From Planctomycetota bacterium (GTDB lineage: Bacteria; Planctomycetota; OFTM77): a stretch of 64,000 nucleotides of DNA. The stretch is taken from contig JAJDCO010000135.1 in the NCBI GenBank assembly GCA_029260795.1, positions 124,001 to 188,000 of the forward strand, given 5' to 3'. The first letter of the stretch is position 1. Every line of letters begins with the position of its first letter. Both the position numbers and the translations under genes were made by a program. The notes under the pieces are model-generated. The model was not told the origin of the DNA. It searched no databases and saw nothing but the letters and a program-made list of their open reading frames with translations. This document shows positions 1 through 8,457 of this stretch, one piece after another.

Positions 1-621
1 CTCGCGGACCTGAGCATTGGCATCGCCGAAGCCTCGGAGGATGTCCGGCAGTACTTCGGCGTCCCGGCTACTCTTGCCAATCGCGATGAGTCCGGCAGCT
101 CGGGTATCGAAGTCATCGTCGCGCAAGGTGCGGCGCAACGCGGGCAAGACCTGGTCTCGAATCTGAGCCTTGGTGGGACTCAAGGTCGTGACGGTGGCCT
201 GCTGGTTCCCTCGACCGAGGAAGTAGCCGGTGTCTCCGGTGACCAATCCACCGCTTCGCACCTTCTCGCGCAGGTTGAGGAAGCGAGCCTTGTTGTTCTC
301 CCACCAAAAGGTCCACTGCTCGAATCCCTCTCCGCCCGCCGCCGACCGCTTGCCACCGGTGCCAGGTCCCACGGCGGGAGCACCGCCGGTGACTGGCGAG
401 CCAATGCCGGGCGTGGTCGGACCGCCCGGGTGGTTACCACCGGGTGTCGTCGGACCACCCGGAATGGGTGGGGGGGTGAAGTCGCCCGGAGTGCCGAGTC
501 GGCCGGGCACCGTATCCGTGGGACCTCGATACTTGCCGCCGTGGGCGAAGGCGGTCTCCGAGAAAACGACGAAGCAGACGGCCAGTACGGCGGTCGTGGC
601 GATGCGCTTGGTTCCGTTCAT
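1..621 (-). CDS. Secreted HEAT-repeat protein, 3' part cut by window edge
   Basis: The N-terminal 207 codons are visible; the gene runs off the left edge. The start ATG at 621 is preceded by a GAGGAG ribosome site. Residues 1-24 form a signal peptide ending near AFA. The mature protein begins HGGKYRGPTDTVP and continues into a Gly/Pro/Thr-rich linker (PGGPTTPGG type repeats). A conserved block follows (EQWTFWWENNKARFLNLR), then HEAT-like helical pairs (DDFDTRAAGLIAIGKS). It is a close paralogue of the next gene, transcribed the same way, so the pair arose by tandem duplication. HEAT repeats are protein-binding scaffolds; no catalytic motif is seen and the partner is unknown. The location is probably periplasmic or surface. 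I am sure of the family and unsure of the role. Confidence 0.85.
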   Translation of the reverse strand, partial: MNGTKRIATTAVLAVCFVVFSETAFAHGGKYRGPTDTVPGRLGTPGDFTPPPIPGGPTTPGGNHPGGPTTPGIGSPVTGGAPAVGPGTGGKRSAAGGEGFEQWTFWWENNKARFLNLREKVRSGGLVTGDTGYFLGRGNQQATVTTLSPTKAQIRDQVLPALRRTLRDDDFDTRAAGLIAIGKSSRDAEVLPDILRGFGDANAQVRE

Positions 622-642
622 GATGCTCCACTCCTCGAGAAG

Positions 643-660
643 GCTCTCTCTTGAGAGAGC
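643..660. promoter_or_regulatory. Short perfect palindrome upstream of HEAT gene
   Basis: GCTCTCTC and GAGAGAGC are perfect 8-nt arms separated by TT. The element ends 22 nt upstream of the start codon at 621, so it lies in the promoter or 5' leader of the partial HEAT gene. It could be an operator half-site pair; the 2-nt gap makes a stable RNA hairpin less likely. The larger paralogue has no copy. Function is inferred only from position. Confidence 0.3.
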
Positions 661-766
661 TCCGATGGGTGGTGGCTTTGCCTGGCAGGAGACGCGAGTC
701 CTCGTGCGCAAAGAGCGGGCCATGATCAAATGAACGAAGGAATCTCGCCCACGAGCAACCAAAGAG

Positions 767-804
767 ACGAGGCCTGCTGATCGTTTCGAATCAGCAGGCC
801 TCGT
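767..804 (-). terminator. Intrinsic terminator of the 863-2746 gene
   Basis: Perfect 15-nt arms (ACGAGGCCTGCTGAT and its complement) flank an 8-nt loop between the two tandem HEAT genes. On the - strand the hairpin follows the stop codon of the upstream paralogue by about 60 nt and is followed by CTCTTTGG, a weak U-rich tail. It should separate transcription of the two paralogues. Confidence 0.7.
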
Positions 805-862
805 GAGCTGTCAGATCTGAGTGCCTCGAGGTGCGACCCGAGGCCAGGAGGTCATCAAAGGA

Positions 863-2746
863 TCAGAGGATGGTCAGCAGCTCGGCCATGAAGTCGACCT
901 TCGCGCGGTAGTTGTTGTCCTCCGCGACTCGGCTGAGGCGCGGCAGCGCATCCTTGTCACCGACGATTCCCAGGCCGACCGTCGCAAGAGCGCGGGCGAT
1001 CTTCTTGGCCTGCTGGTTGCCGGCGATCTTCGTCATCGGTTCGATGGCCGTCCGATCACCGATCAGCCCGAGCGCGATAGCCGAGGAACCCAAGACGAAC
1101 GCGCTGTCGGTCTTCTCCATCGTGTCGGAGAGGAGAGCGACGACGTCCTTGTCGCCCATCAGGCCCAGACCGATGGCGGCCTGCTGCTGAAGCTTCGGGA
1201 AGCTCCGGCTGGTCTTCAGGACGTTCTTGATCTGATCCATCGCATCCGTGGCTTCCATGAGACCCAGCGAAATGCAGACGTATCCCTGGAAACCGGTATC
1301 GCGGCTCTTCGCCAGCTCACGGGTGAGCAGCTGCGTCGAGGCACGGTCCTTCAAGAGGCCGAGCGCCACGGCGTGGCCAGCCTTCCAAGCCGGGTTCTTC
1401 TGCTCCTGGAACTGACGGCGAACCTGCTCGACGATCGTCTCGTCGCGGTCCTTTCCCCAGCTGTAGACGGCCAAGGACATCGAGATCCAAGGAAGCTGCT
1501 CGGCACGAGCCGAACGGTAGGCGCTCAGAAGAGTCGTGCGTGCCTTCTCGCCGCCGACGTAGGCAATGCCCATCGCCGCGAAGTTGCGGGTCTGCGGATT
1601 GCCGTCCTTGAGCAAGAACGTGAAGAGCTTGATCGCTTCTTCGTCGGCCGTGTCCTTCATCAAGCGGCTGTAGCCGATGATGGACGACCAACGAACGAGA
1701 TCATTGACCTTGTCGTTCTTGATGTACTTCTCCAGGATCGGAGCGGCCGACTTGTCGCCGATCTTGCCGAGGGCGATCGGCGCAGCCGAACGCACGAAGT
1801 CATTCAGCTTGCCATTCTCGAGAACCGCAATCAGGTCTGGCACGACGCTGGGATCACCGATCAGGCCCAACGAGTGGATCGCCGCGGCCGGCACATCGTT
1901 GTTCGAGAACGAATCCGCACGCTGGACGACTTGACGAAGCTCCGGCAGAGCTTTCTTGTCGCCGATCAGGCCCAGCCCGATCGCCGCGAATGCGCGAGTC
2001 CGGTTCTCGACTCCATTGGCACGCTTGACGAGCTTTCGACCTTCTTGCGAGTCATGCATCAAGCCGATCAGGTTGGGGATCGCTGCTTCCTGACCGAGGA
2101 TGCCGAGCCCGAGCGCGGCCGACTCACGAACCTGCGCGTTCGGATCGTCGAATCCCTTGATGATGTCGGTCATCACAGACGCGTCCCGACCGCACTTGCC
2201 CAAACCGATCACGCCCGCCGCACGGGTGTCGAAGTCGTCATCGGCGAGAGCGCGCTGCAAAGCCGGGATCACCAAATCGGCGATCTGCTTCTCGGTGGGG
2301 CGCAAGGAGGTCTTGATCTCATTGCGCTTTCCGCGGCCGAGGTGATAGCCGGAGTCACCGGTCACGACTCCGCCGCTCTGAACCTTCTGGCGAAGATTCA
2401 GGAAACGATCCTTGTTGTTCTCCCACCAAAAACTCCATTGCTCATAGCCCTCGCCACCACCTCCAGCACTACGCTTTCCAGTGGCGGGACCGGCCATCGG
2501 AGCTGGGGCAGCTCCGGGAGTCGAAGGGCCGGCGCCGGGCGTCGTTGGGCCGAAGGGCGTCGGGGTCGCACCCGGCGTCGTTGGGCCACCCGGAACCGGA
2601 GGCGGAGTCGAGTCGCCCGGGCCGCCAAGCTGTGGCGGAACGGTATCACTCGGTCCACGGTACTGACCACCGTGCGCAAAGGTGACTCCTTGCAGAGCAA
2701 GGAGGCACCCCATCAGGACGGCCGCAACGACAAAAGCTTTCTTCAT
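863..2746 (-). CDS. Secreted HEAT-repeat protein
   Basis: This is a 627-residue protein starting at ATG 2746, chosen because GGAG lies 5 nt upstream and a signal peptide begins there (MKKAFVVAAVLMGCLLALQG); a GTG 18 nt upstream lacks such a site. The signal is cleaved near TFA, exposing HGGQYRGPSDTVPPQ and a Gly/Pro/Thr-rich linker to about residue 85. The block EQWSFWWENNKDRFLNLR follows. From about residue 140 to the end there are HEAT/PBS-lyase-like repeats of about 30-38 residues, each with an A-x-x-A-L-G-L-I-G-D core. No enzymatic motif is present, so a scaffold or binding role outside the inner membrane is likely. The partial gene at 1-621 is its paralogue. Confidence 0.88.
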   Translation of the reverse strand: MKKAFVVAAVLMGCLLALQGVTFAHGGQYRGPSDTVPPQLGGPGDSTPPPVPGGPTTPGATPTPFGPTTPGAGPSTPGAAPAPMAGPATGKRSAGGGGEGYEQWSFWWENNKDRFLNLRQKVQSGGVVTGDSGYHLGRGKRNEIKTSLRPTEKQIADLVIPALQRALADDDFDTRAAGVIGLGKCGRDASVMTDIIKGFDDPNAQVRESAALGLGILGQEAAIPNLIGLMHDSQEGRKLVKRANGVENRTRAFAAIGLGLIGDKKALPELRQVVQRADSFSNNDVPAAAIHSLGLIGDPSVVPDLIAVLENGKLNDFVRSAAPIALGKIGDKSAAPILEKYIKNDKVNDLVRWSSIIGYSRLMKDTADEEAIKLFTFLLKDGNPQTRNFAAMGIAYVGGEKARTTLLSAYRSARAEQLPWISMSLAVYSWGKDRDETIVEQVRRQFQEQKNPAWKAGHAVALGLLKDRASTQLLTRELAKSRDTGFQGYVCISLGLMEATDAMDQIKNVLKTSRSFPKLQQQAAIGLGLMGDKDVVALLSDTMEKTDSAFVLGSSAIALGLIGDRTAIEPMTKIAGNQQAKKIARALATVGLGIVGDKDALPRLSRVAEDNNYRAKVDFMAELLTIL

Positions 2747-3242
2747 CTGGCTCCACACCTTCACAGAGTAGTTTTAACAAGAGGTCGGCTCGATCAGGAT
2801 CCTGGCCTCGAACTGACAGATGGCATCACACAAGCTGACACCCAGAGCAAAGCGAGTTCCACTCGAGTCGACGACCCGCCTTCATGCATAACACACAATA
2901 AAGTATCACTTTGCAAGTTCGCCTCCCTCCTGAACGAGGCAACCAGAATCCCTTCGCCGCCCCCGAACCGGCTCTGCGCTACCCGCAAGTAACGAAAACC
3001 GAAACTTTCGTCTCGAGCTGAGCTGAAAAGATTCGGGAATCTTTTGGGTGCATCTGTATCCAAGTCGGCGTGCGAATTGCTCGGTAGCTCGATGCTCCTG
3101 CAGCCCTGAGCCTTGCCGGACGACCGTCTTCGGAGAGTCGGGTCTCGTGGCAAGAAGGGTCAACGCTCTCGCCGCAGCAGGGTCCTTCCCCTAGCTCGGT
3201 GGGCCGCTCGCTCAAGATGCGGGCACGATGGAGGGTAACCTC
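2747..3242. other. Divergent intergenic region, HEAT gene / sigma factor
   Basis: About 500 nt lie between the divergent HEAT gene and sigma gene. Around 2880-2930 the DNA is AT-rich (ATAACACACAATAAAG) in an otherwise GC-rich context and is the best candidate for a promoter zone, but I could not fit a convincing -35/-10 pair with 16-18 nt spacing. An inverted repeat at 3026-3045 is listed separately. No credible coding sequence is seen. Confidence 0.45.
3026..3045. repeat. Perfect inverted repeat AAAAGATTC/GAATCTTTT
   Basis: Nine-nt arms are separated by GG. Read as a hairpin it is an 8-bp stem with a CGGG tetraloop and a T-rich right arm. It lies about 200 nt upstream of the sigma-factor start, so it could be an operator, a leader hairpin or an attenuator of the sigma gene. 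AT-rich arms are unusual in this genome. No family can be assigned. Confidence 0.4.
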
Positions 3243-4514
3243 GTGAAGAAGAATACGAGCCCATGTCCCGTTTGGGATCTCGATAGAGTCATCGACGAAG
3301 CCATGGAAAGTGGCCATCTCTCTTTCGAGGCGCTTTCTCCGTTCTGGAACGATGCCGACCGGTTCGACGGCGCCGCCGAGACACTCGCTCAAACAACCGC
3401 CTCACTAGGACTTCGGGTCGAGTATCGGCACCTCTGCGACTCGGCGAACCGGATGCGACCCATTCAGGCCGAGACCGGGAACCCGACGAGCATCTACCTC
3501 GGCGAGCTCCAACAGATGGAAGCGTCCACGCGTGAAGACGAGATTCTGCTGGCCAAACAGATCGAGTTCGCACGCAAGGTCCTCTCGAATCTCGTTCTCG
3601 GCTTGGCCGAGGATTCCGAGCGACGCGGCGTGGCGGAGAGCTTCCGCGAGCTCATCCATCAAGATGGGGGAGTGCAGCTTCACTTCGACCCCGTCGAGCA
3701 GCACTTCACGCTGGACGTCAGCGAGCCCCTGGAAGAGGCTTCGGACTGGATCGAGAGCCTCGAGGCCGGATCTCTCGATCGACTGAGGACAGCCTACGAC
3801 GACCTGCAGGCACTCAAGGGTGACATGATCCGAGGCAATCTCTACCTCGTTCTGAGCTCCGCAAGGCGATATCGGCGTAAAGGCCTGCCCTTCATGGACC
3901 TGATCCAGGAAGGCAATACCGGGTTGCTGAGGGCTGTCGAGAAGTTCGACTGGCGCCGAGGGTTCCGGTTCCAGACCTACGCGTCTTGGTGGATCATCGA
4001 GGCGATCAAGCGAGCGCTTTACAATCAGGCGCGGCTGATTCGCGTGCCGATCTACCTTTCACAGAAGCTCGATCGCAAGAAGCAGGAGATCGAGCCCGAG
4101 GACCCCAAGAAGGCACTGCTGGCCGGCAATCAGGGTGATCAGCTGCCCACCGATGTCCCCGGCTACCACCGACGGGTTTTCTCGTTGGATCAGGTATCCG
4201 ACCGATTCGACGACCTGTCCTTCGTCGACATGCTCGAGGACAAGAAGACGCGCGGCCCGGTCGAGGTGCTTCAGGAGGAGAGTCTCCGAGACAAGATCAA
4301 CGTCATTCTCAAGACGCTGAGCGATCGAGAGCGAGAGATCTTGGAGCTGCGCTACGGACTCAACGATCGTCGCCCACATACGCTCGAGGAGATCTCCCGG
4401 AAGTTCCACGTCTCACGTGAGCGGATCCGACAGATTCAGCAGAAGTCGCTCCGCAAGCTGCAAAGCCCTCTGAGGTTCGACGAGTTCGCGGACCTTTTGA
4501 CAAGCACTGACTGA
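3243..4514 (+). CDS. RNA polymerase sigma factor, sigma-70 family, RpoD-like
   Basis: I place the start at GTG 3243, because GGAGGG sits 7 nt upstream; an in-frame ATG at 3228 has no ribosome site. The 423-residue protein begins with a helix resembling region 1.1 (VIDEAMESGHLSFEAL). Region 1.2 follows (SIYLGELQQMEASTREDEIL), then a roughly 100-residue acidic non-conserved insert. Region 2 is intact (RGNLYLVLSSARRYRRKGLP, then DLIQEGNTGLLRAVEKFDWR and the RFQTYASWWI -10 reader). Region 3 is diverged and low in similarity. Region 4 has a helix-turn-helix (TLEEISRKFHVSRERIRQIQ). It is a group 1/2 sigma factor, either the housekeeping factor or a close relative; it stands alone, without dnaG or rpsU. 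A candidate terminator follows. Confidence 0.9.
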   Translation: MKKNTSPCPVWDLDRVIDEAMESGHLSFEALSPFWNDADRFDGAAETLAQTTASLGLRVEYRHLCDSANRMRPIQAETGNPTSIYLGELQQMEASTREDEILLAKQIEFARKVLSNLVLGLAEDSERRGVAESFRELIHQDGGVQLHFDPVEQHFTLDVSEPLEEASDWIESLEAGSLDRLRTAYDDLQALKGDMIRGNLYLVLSSARRYRRKGLPFMDLIQEGNTGLLRAVEKFDWRRGFRFQTYASWWIIEAIKRALYNQARLIRVPIYLSQKLDRKKQEIEPEDPKKALLAGNQGDQLPTDVPGYHRRVFSLDQVSDRFDDLSFVDMLEDKKTRGPVEVLQEESLRDKINVILKTLSDREREILELRYGLNDRRPHTLEEISRKFHVSRERIRQIQQKSLRKLQSPLRFDEFADLLTSTD

Positions 4515-4528
4515 GCCACCCGCCATCG

Positions 4529-4569
4529 ACCGATCGGCAGCCCACCCTCGTGATGGGGGGCCGATCGGT
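4529..4569. terminator. Bidirectional terminator candidate between convergent genes
   Basis: ACCGATCGGC and GCCGATCGGT are perfect 10-nt arms enclosing 21 nt that can extend the stem (CCCACC against GGGGGG, imperfect). It lies between the sigma gene stop at 4514 and the convergent TPR gene stop at 4583. The flanking T tract is short (TTCCCCC). Confidence 0.55.
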
Positions 4570-4582
4570 TCCCCCGTCCTCC

Positions 4583-6322
4583 TCAGCCGTGACCACGCAA
4601 ACGGTCGATCCAGGCGTCCAGCTCGGGCTCCTCGTCTCGGGCACGATGCTTCTTGAGCTCCTCGAGAGCTTCGATCGCCCGTTCCGACTCGTTGGCTCGC
4701 TCATGGAATTGAGCCAAGAGGCGCCACGACTGCGCGATAACGCGTTGCGCGATCTCGTTGTCGACCTCGACGCTGGCCAACGCGATCGCTCGCTCGAGAT
4801 GGGAGACTCCCTCTCGCTGCTTCTCGATGGACCGTGGGACGGTCGCCAAGAAGCGTCCGAGCGCGAAGTGCGTCTGGGGATGCTCGGGCCGTACCTTCAC
4901 CGCCCAATCGAACCTCTCCCGTGCCTCTTGCAGCAGGGCCCTGCGCTCCGGGCTCCCCAATGGGAGAGGCTCAGCTTCGAGGACCAAGGTGTTTCCGAGA
5001 TGAACGTGTGCCAACTCGGCACCGGGAATCCGAGCCGCGAGGTCCCGATAGACTGCGATCGCACCTGTTCGATCGCCTTCTTGAAGGAGCAGTCGAGCCA
5101 GCGCGAAATGGAACTCGTCCTTGTGGGGGCAGAGCTCGATAGCCTGCCGAATCCCCTTCTCGGTCTCGTCCAAGCTCCGCGCTTGCTGAGCCTGAGCGTA
5201 TCTCCGATTGGCTCGCACCTCATTTCCGTTTCCATTCGCGCAGAAAAGGTAGGCGGCGCCGATGGCAACGATTGCTCCCATGGCATGCGCGTTCTTCAGA
5301 TGAGGAGCTGCGCCTGGCCGGACCGTACGCTCGAAGAAGATGAGGTACGCAGCCGGTACCCAGGCCCAAAAACCAATGGCACCGACCTGAGCAACGGCTG
5401 CCGTGGCCGGAACCGCCGCCACCACCCCAATCGCCCAAGTCGGAAATCGAGTGAATGCGACGAGCGAGAGCACGACGAGAGGAAGCAGCGACAGAAGCAA
5501 GACGAGAGAGTCACCATGTGTGGTTTGCATGAATCCCGTGATCCCGACGACCGTGATCACGAGCGCCGCTGCTGCCCAGCGATCGCCCGTGCCGGAGCCT
5601 CGAGTCCGGATCGGGATGATGACGCTCCCGAGGAAGAGCGAGAGGATCATGAGTAGATGATATGTCGTAAACAAAGGTATTTTGAGCGTTTGATAGCCGA
5701 GCTCGAGGCTCCCATGACTCCATTTGATGTGGAGAGGGAACAGTGCCACGGTCACCAGGGCCCACCAACGAATCCGACCGCGATCTCCGAAGATCAGGAG
5801 AAACGGCAGCAGGAAATCAAAAGGCACCGAAAACCACGCGATGACTCCGGCCACAGGAACATCGAGAGTGAACGGGTTCTTCACCGAGAGGTTCCACCAC
5901 CACCATCCTGCTGCCGCGGCGGCGACCTCGACCGCGTAGCCCAGTGCCGCGTTGGTGAGACAGGCGAGAGTCAGGACCGGGAACAGTCTCGGCTCGGCTT
6001 GCTGGGGCTCGAAGCGCCTGACGATCGCCTCGGCGATGCACCACGATGCGTAAATCGAGAAGAGCCATCCGACGACCGCCTGAATGGAAGCGTCGCCGAT
6101 TCTCAGAACGGGCAATGCGAACTCGTACGGCATCCGCAAGTCGCGGTCGTCGATCATCGCATCTTGGATAAACGCGTCGCGCAGTAGTCCGTAAACCGCT
6201 CCCGACACGAAGAATGCGATCGTGATCTTCGGTCCGCGCTGACGCCAGCTATGGAACAAGATGAGCAGGAGCCCGGACAACGAAGGGAGGAGCAGGAGCA
6301 ACGAACGCTGAGCGGGGGTCAA
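4583..6322 (-). CDS. Polytopic membrane protein with C-terminal TPR domain
   Basis: This 579-residue protein probably starts at TTG 6322, preceded by GGAG at 8 nt. The N-terminal two thirds hold about ten hydrophobic segments (for example RSLLLLLPSLSGLLLILF, then WALVTVALFPLHIKW). The remainder, from about residue 370, is a soluble region with TPR-like helix pairs (FHFALARLLLQEGDRTGAIA; HPQTHFALGRFL). I do not recognise the membrane domain; some spacing recalls carotenoid-hydratase-like DUF422 proteins, but the match is too loose to use. The soluble tail would be a protein-interaction platform. It stands alone, convergent with the sigma gene. Confidence 0.8.
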   Translation of the reverse strand: MTPAQRSLLLLLPSLSGLLLILFHSWRQRGPKITIAFFVSGAVYGLLRDAFIQDAMIDDRDLRMPYEFALPVLRIGDASIQAVVGWLFSIYASWCIAEAIVRRFEPQQAEPRLFPVLTLACLTNAALGYAVEVAAAAAGWWWWNLSVKNPFTLDVPVAGVIAWFSVPFDFLLPFLLIFGDRGRIRWWALVTVALFPLHIKWSHGSLELGYQTLKIPLFTTYHLLMILSLFLGSVIIPIRTRGSGTGDRWAAAALVITVVGITGFMQTTHGDSLVLLLSLLPLVVLSLVAFTRFPTWAIGVVAAVPATAAVAQVGAIGFWAWVPAAYLIFFERTVRPGAAPHLKNAHAMGAIVAIGAAYLFCANGNGNEVRANRRYAQAQQARSLDETEKGIRQAIELCPHKDEFHFALARLLLQEGDRTGAIAVYRDLAARIPGAELAHVHLGNTLVLEAEPLPLGSPERRALLQEARERFDWAVKVRPEHPQTHFALGRFLATVPRSIEKQREGVSHLERAIALASVEVDNEIAQRVIAQSWRLLAQFHERANESERAIEALEELKKHRARDEEPELDAWIDRLRGHG

Positions 6323-6418
6323 CCGATCTTCTCCAACACGGCAGCAGAGTTCCGAAACGCGGCTGGGCCTCTTGGGTGAGAGAGCCTAACGGCCGAGACC
6401 GATCCGTGAAAGCACCCG

Positions 6419-7969
6419 TCAGGCTTCGGGGAGTAGCAAGTCGAAGAGACTGCTCTCGCTCAGCGGAAGGGCTTCGAGCTGCCGGTCCGCCAAGATCTCC
6501 TGTAATGCATTCAAGTATGCCGCGGCCGCGGCACCCGGGAACATTCCGGCTTCGATGAGACCGCGAGATCCTTCCGCCTCAGACACTTCAATCTCAGGCA
6601 AGGTTTCCGAAGTCGGCCAGTAGGTCAGCAGGTCCTGATCCGACCGACGCCAAAGCCAGTCGACTTCAGCCGCAACCTGGGCGCGGATGGAACGCGCGTC
6701 GACGTCCGAGGCGTTTCGTACTCTCCACCGCAACACTCGCGGTCGTGCGATGGTGAGGTCCATTCCCAGCGCGACCTCGTGGGCGATCCAGCCAGTTCCC
6801 ATTCGCGCCAACGAGCGGCCAACCCCGAAGAGCTCATGCTCCGAGTCCAAAGGGACCTTACGCAAGAGGCCTTCGCTCCAGGCCTTCCAACCAGGCGTTT
6901 CGCCGATCGCGCCGTGAACAACCGAGGATCGCTCACTCGCCGACAGATTGGTCGCCAATTGGTCGATCAATCCGACCGTCTCCGCAACGTCGCAACGGGA
7001 AGCACGATGACTGGCGACAAATGTGACTTGCCAATCCTCGCTATGGAACGGAAGGAAGTCTGCCAAGGCCGGAACGCTGGGGCGGTCCGAGCCCATTCCC
7101 AATCGAGCACCGGCATCGACGATCGCCCGGACTCGACGGTGTGTCGGGCGACCGTTCGAATCGAATTCGAGCTCGACGCAGAGCTGGCACCCGGCGTCGG
7201 GCGGCACTGGGAAGGCCCCGTCCGGCATCGAAGGGATGATGGGGGCGGTGACCCGCACTGGTTGACGACATTCCAGCGAGAGGAGAGCTGCTAGACCGTC
7301 GATCTCCCAGCCCGATCGACGAGGCACCGGGCAACCTTCGGCGAGCGCCTCCAGCCGGAGCCGTGGACCACGGGCGCCGAGCAGGTTTCGAAGCCAGGTG
7401 CCGAATCGTCCCTCGGCATCCACCGACGAAGACGCCAGTCGAACGCCTCCCTGTGAGTCAGGCATCGCTACCACGGAGATGGCTTCGAATGCCTGACGAG
7501 ACCACACCGGAAACCGACGTTCGAAGTGAGTCGGGAGCTCATTGCTCGCCGACGCGCCCTTTTGCCACGTCCAGCGATCGAGGACTTCACAATCCGCGAA
7601 AAGCTCTTCCTGCGATCTCGTCTTCGAGAGTCGGGGTACCGCAGACAGGTAGCTCAGACCTTCGTATTGGACGTCGATCTTCTGAACGGCTTCGGCAGCG
7701 ATCTCTGGATCGCTCGCAGCGACGATACCGACCAGGTCACCAGGAAACCGCACCGATTCAGCCTGCAACAAGCTCCGGCGTGGAGGCACCAGGTCCGCGG
7801 ACGTCAGAACTGCGGCAACACCTTCGAGATCTCGCGCCCAGCGCGCCTCCAGCGACGCGAGACGGGCGTGAACGTGTGGGCTGACCAACCACGCCACTTG
7901 CAGCGTGTCTCTCGGGCAGATGTCCCGACAATCGGGAGCCCGAAGGCGCTCCCCGCCGGTGGCACTCAA
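6419..7969 (-). CDS. Xanthine dehydrogenase-family molybdenum-binding subunit, shortened and degenerate
   Basis: The start is TTG 7969, which overlaps the 2Fe-2S gene stop as TTGA and has AGGAGG 7 nt upstream. The 516-residue product belongs to the large subunit of molybdenum hydroxylases: the a/b hammerhead segment is clear (LVSPHVHARL, GVAAVLTSADLV, DLVGIVAASD). Family members usually have about 700-780 residues. The usual RGxGRPE pterin loop appears as ASRCDVAE, the GQG-H/L-T loop is not found, and the GxGE segment with the catalytic Glu reads EGSRGLIEAG. The FAD and iron-sulphur partners are intact, so the complex may be divergent, bind another ligand, or be losing function. It is the last gene of a three-gene operon. 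Confidence 0.8.
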   Translation of the reverse strand: MSATGGERLRAPDCRDICPRDTLQVAWLVSPHVHARLASLEARWARDLEGVAAVLTSADLVPPRRSLLQAESVRFPGDLVGIVAASDPEIAAEAVQKIDVQYEGLSYLSAVPRLSKTRSQEELFADCEVLDRWTWQKGASASNELPTHFERRFPVWSRQAFEAISVVAMPDSQGGVRLASSSVDAEGRFGTWLRNLLGARGPRLRLEALAEGCPVPRRSGWEIDGLAALLSLECRQPVRVTAPIIPSMPDGAFPVPPDAGCQLCVELEFDSNGRPTHRRVRAIVDAGARLGMGSDRPSVPALADFLPFHSEDWQVTFVASHRASRCDVAETVGLIDQLATNLSASERSSVVHGAIGETPGWKAWSEGLLRKVPLDSEHELFGVGRSLARMGTGWIAHEVALGMDLTIARPRVLRWRVRNASDVDARSIRAQVAAEVDWLWRRSDQDLLTYWPTSETLPEIEVSEAEGSRGLIEAGMFPGAAAAAYLNALQEILADRQLEALPLSESSLFDLLLPEA

Positions 7970-8457
7970 GCAAACACCTCCTGGGCTGTGGCCGCGGCTG
8001 CTGCTGCGATCTCGTCTTGAAGGAAGCATCGGCAGGGATGGCCACGAAGAAACGCACGAACGGTTTCCGTCGGTGGAGGGGATGCGGCCCGCTGAATGCA
8101 CGACAAAGCGGCGAGCAGGAGCCCGGGTGCACACCGTCCACAAGGTGTGCACCTTCCTGCCGTTTCTTCTCCGGATCGGTACCGTTGAAGTAAGCGAGAT
8201 CCGATCTCATCCCGCGACAGGCCTTCAGCAGTCAGGACGGCCTTGCCAGCAATCTCGATGGCCGGAAGCGAACAGGATCGAACGGGCTGCCCTTCGACCA
8301 AGACCACGCAGGCGCCACATTGACGTGTATCACACCCCGTCGAGGATTCGTCCAAGCCAAGCTGGTCTCGTAGGAAATCCGCCAGCGAGACCTCGAGGCT
8401 CACCGGCAATAGGTACTCCTCGTTGTTGACCTGAAACGAGATGCGAACGGAGCTCAT
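7966..8457 (-). CDS. Xanthine dehydrogenase-family 2Fe-2S subunit
   Basis: This 163-residue electron-transfer subunit has both iron-sulphur domains. The plant-ferredoxin-type cluster is GCDTRQCGACVVLVEG with the fourth Cys in PVRSC. The C-terminal helical-bundle cluster is CGRCAPG followed about 30 residues later by HPCRCF. All eight Cys ligands seem present. It overlaps the FAD gene by ATGA upstream and the molybdenum-subunit gene by TTGA downstream, so the three are translationally coupled. It would pass electrons from the Mo site to FAD. Confidence 0.9.
   Translation of the reverse strand: MSSVRISFQVNNEEYLLPVSLEVSLADFLRDQLGLDESSTGCDTRQCGACVVLVEGQPVRSCSLPAIEIAGKAVLTAEGLSRDEIGSRLLQRYRSGEETAGRCTPCGRCAPGLLLAALSCIQRAASPPPTETVRAFLRGHPCRCFLQDEIAAAAAATAQEVFA

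Noticed and set aside
1000-2300. Periodic DNA similarity every 90-115 nt, at first sight a repeat array
   Set aside because: The spacing follows HEAT protein repeats and is only partly conserved at the base level; there are no constant repeats with unique spacers, so it is not a CRISPR array.
821-2992. A 723-codon open frame on the + strand opposite the HEAT gene
   Set aside because: It is an antisense shadow of a GC-rich gene. The - strand product has a signal peptide, repeats and a paralogue; the + strand product is Arg/Asp-rich with no recognisable domain.
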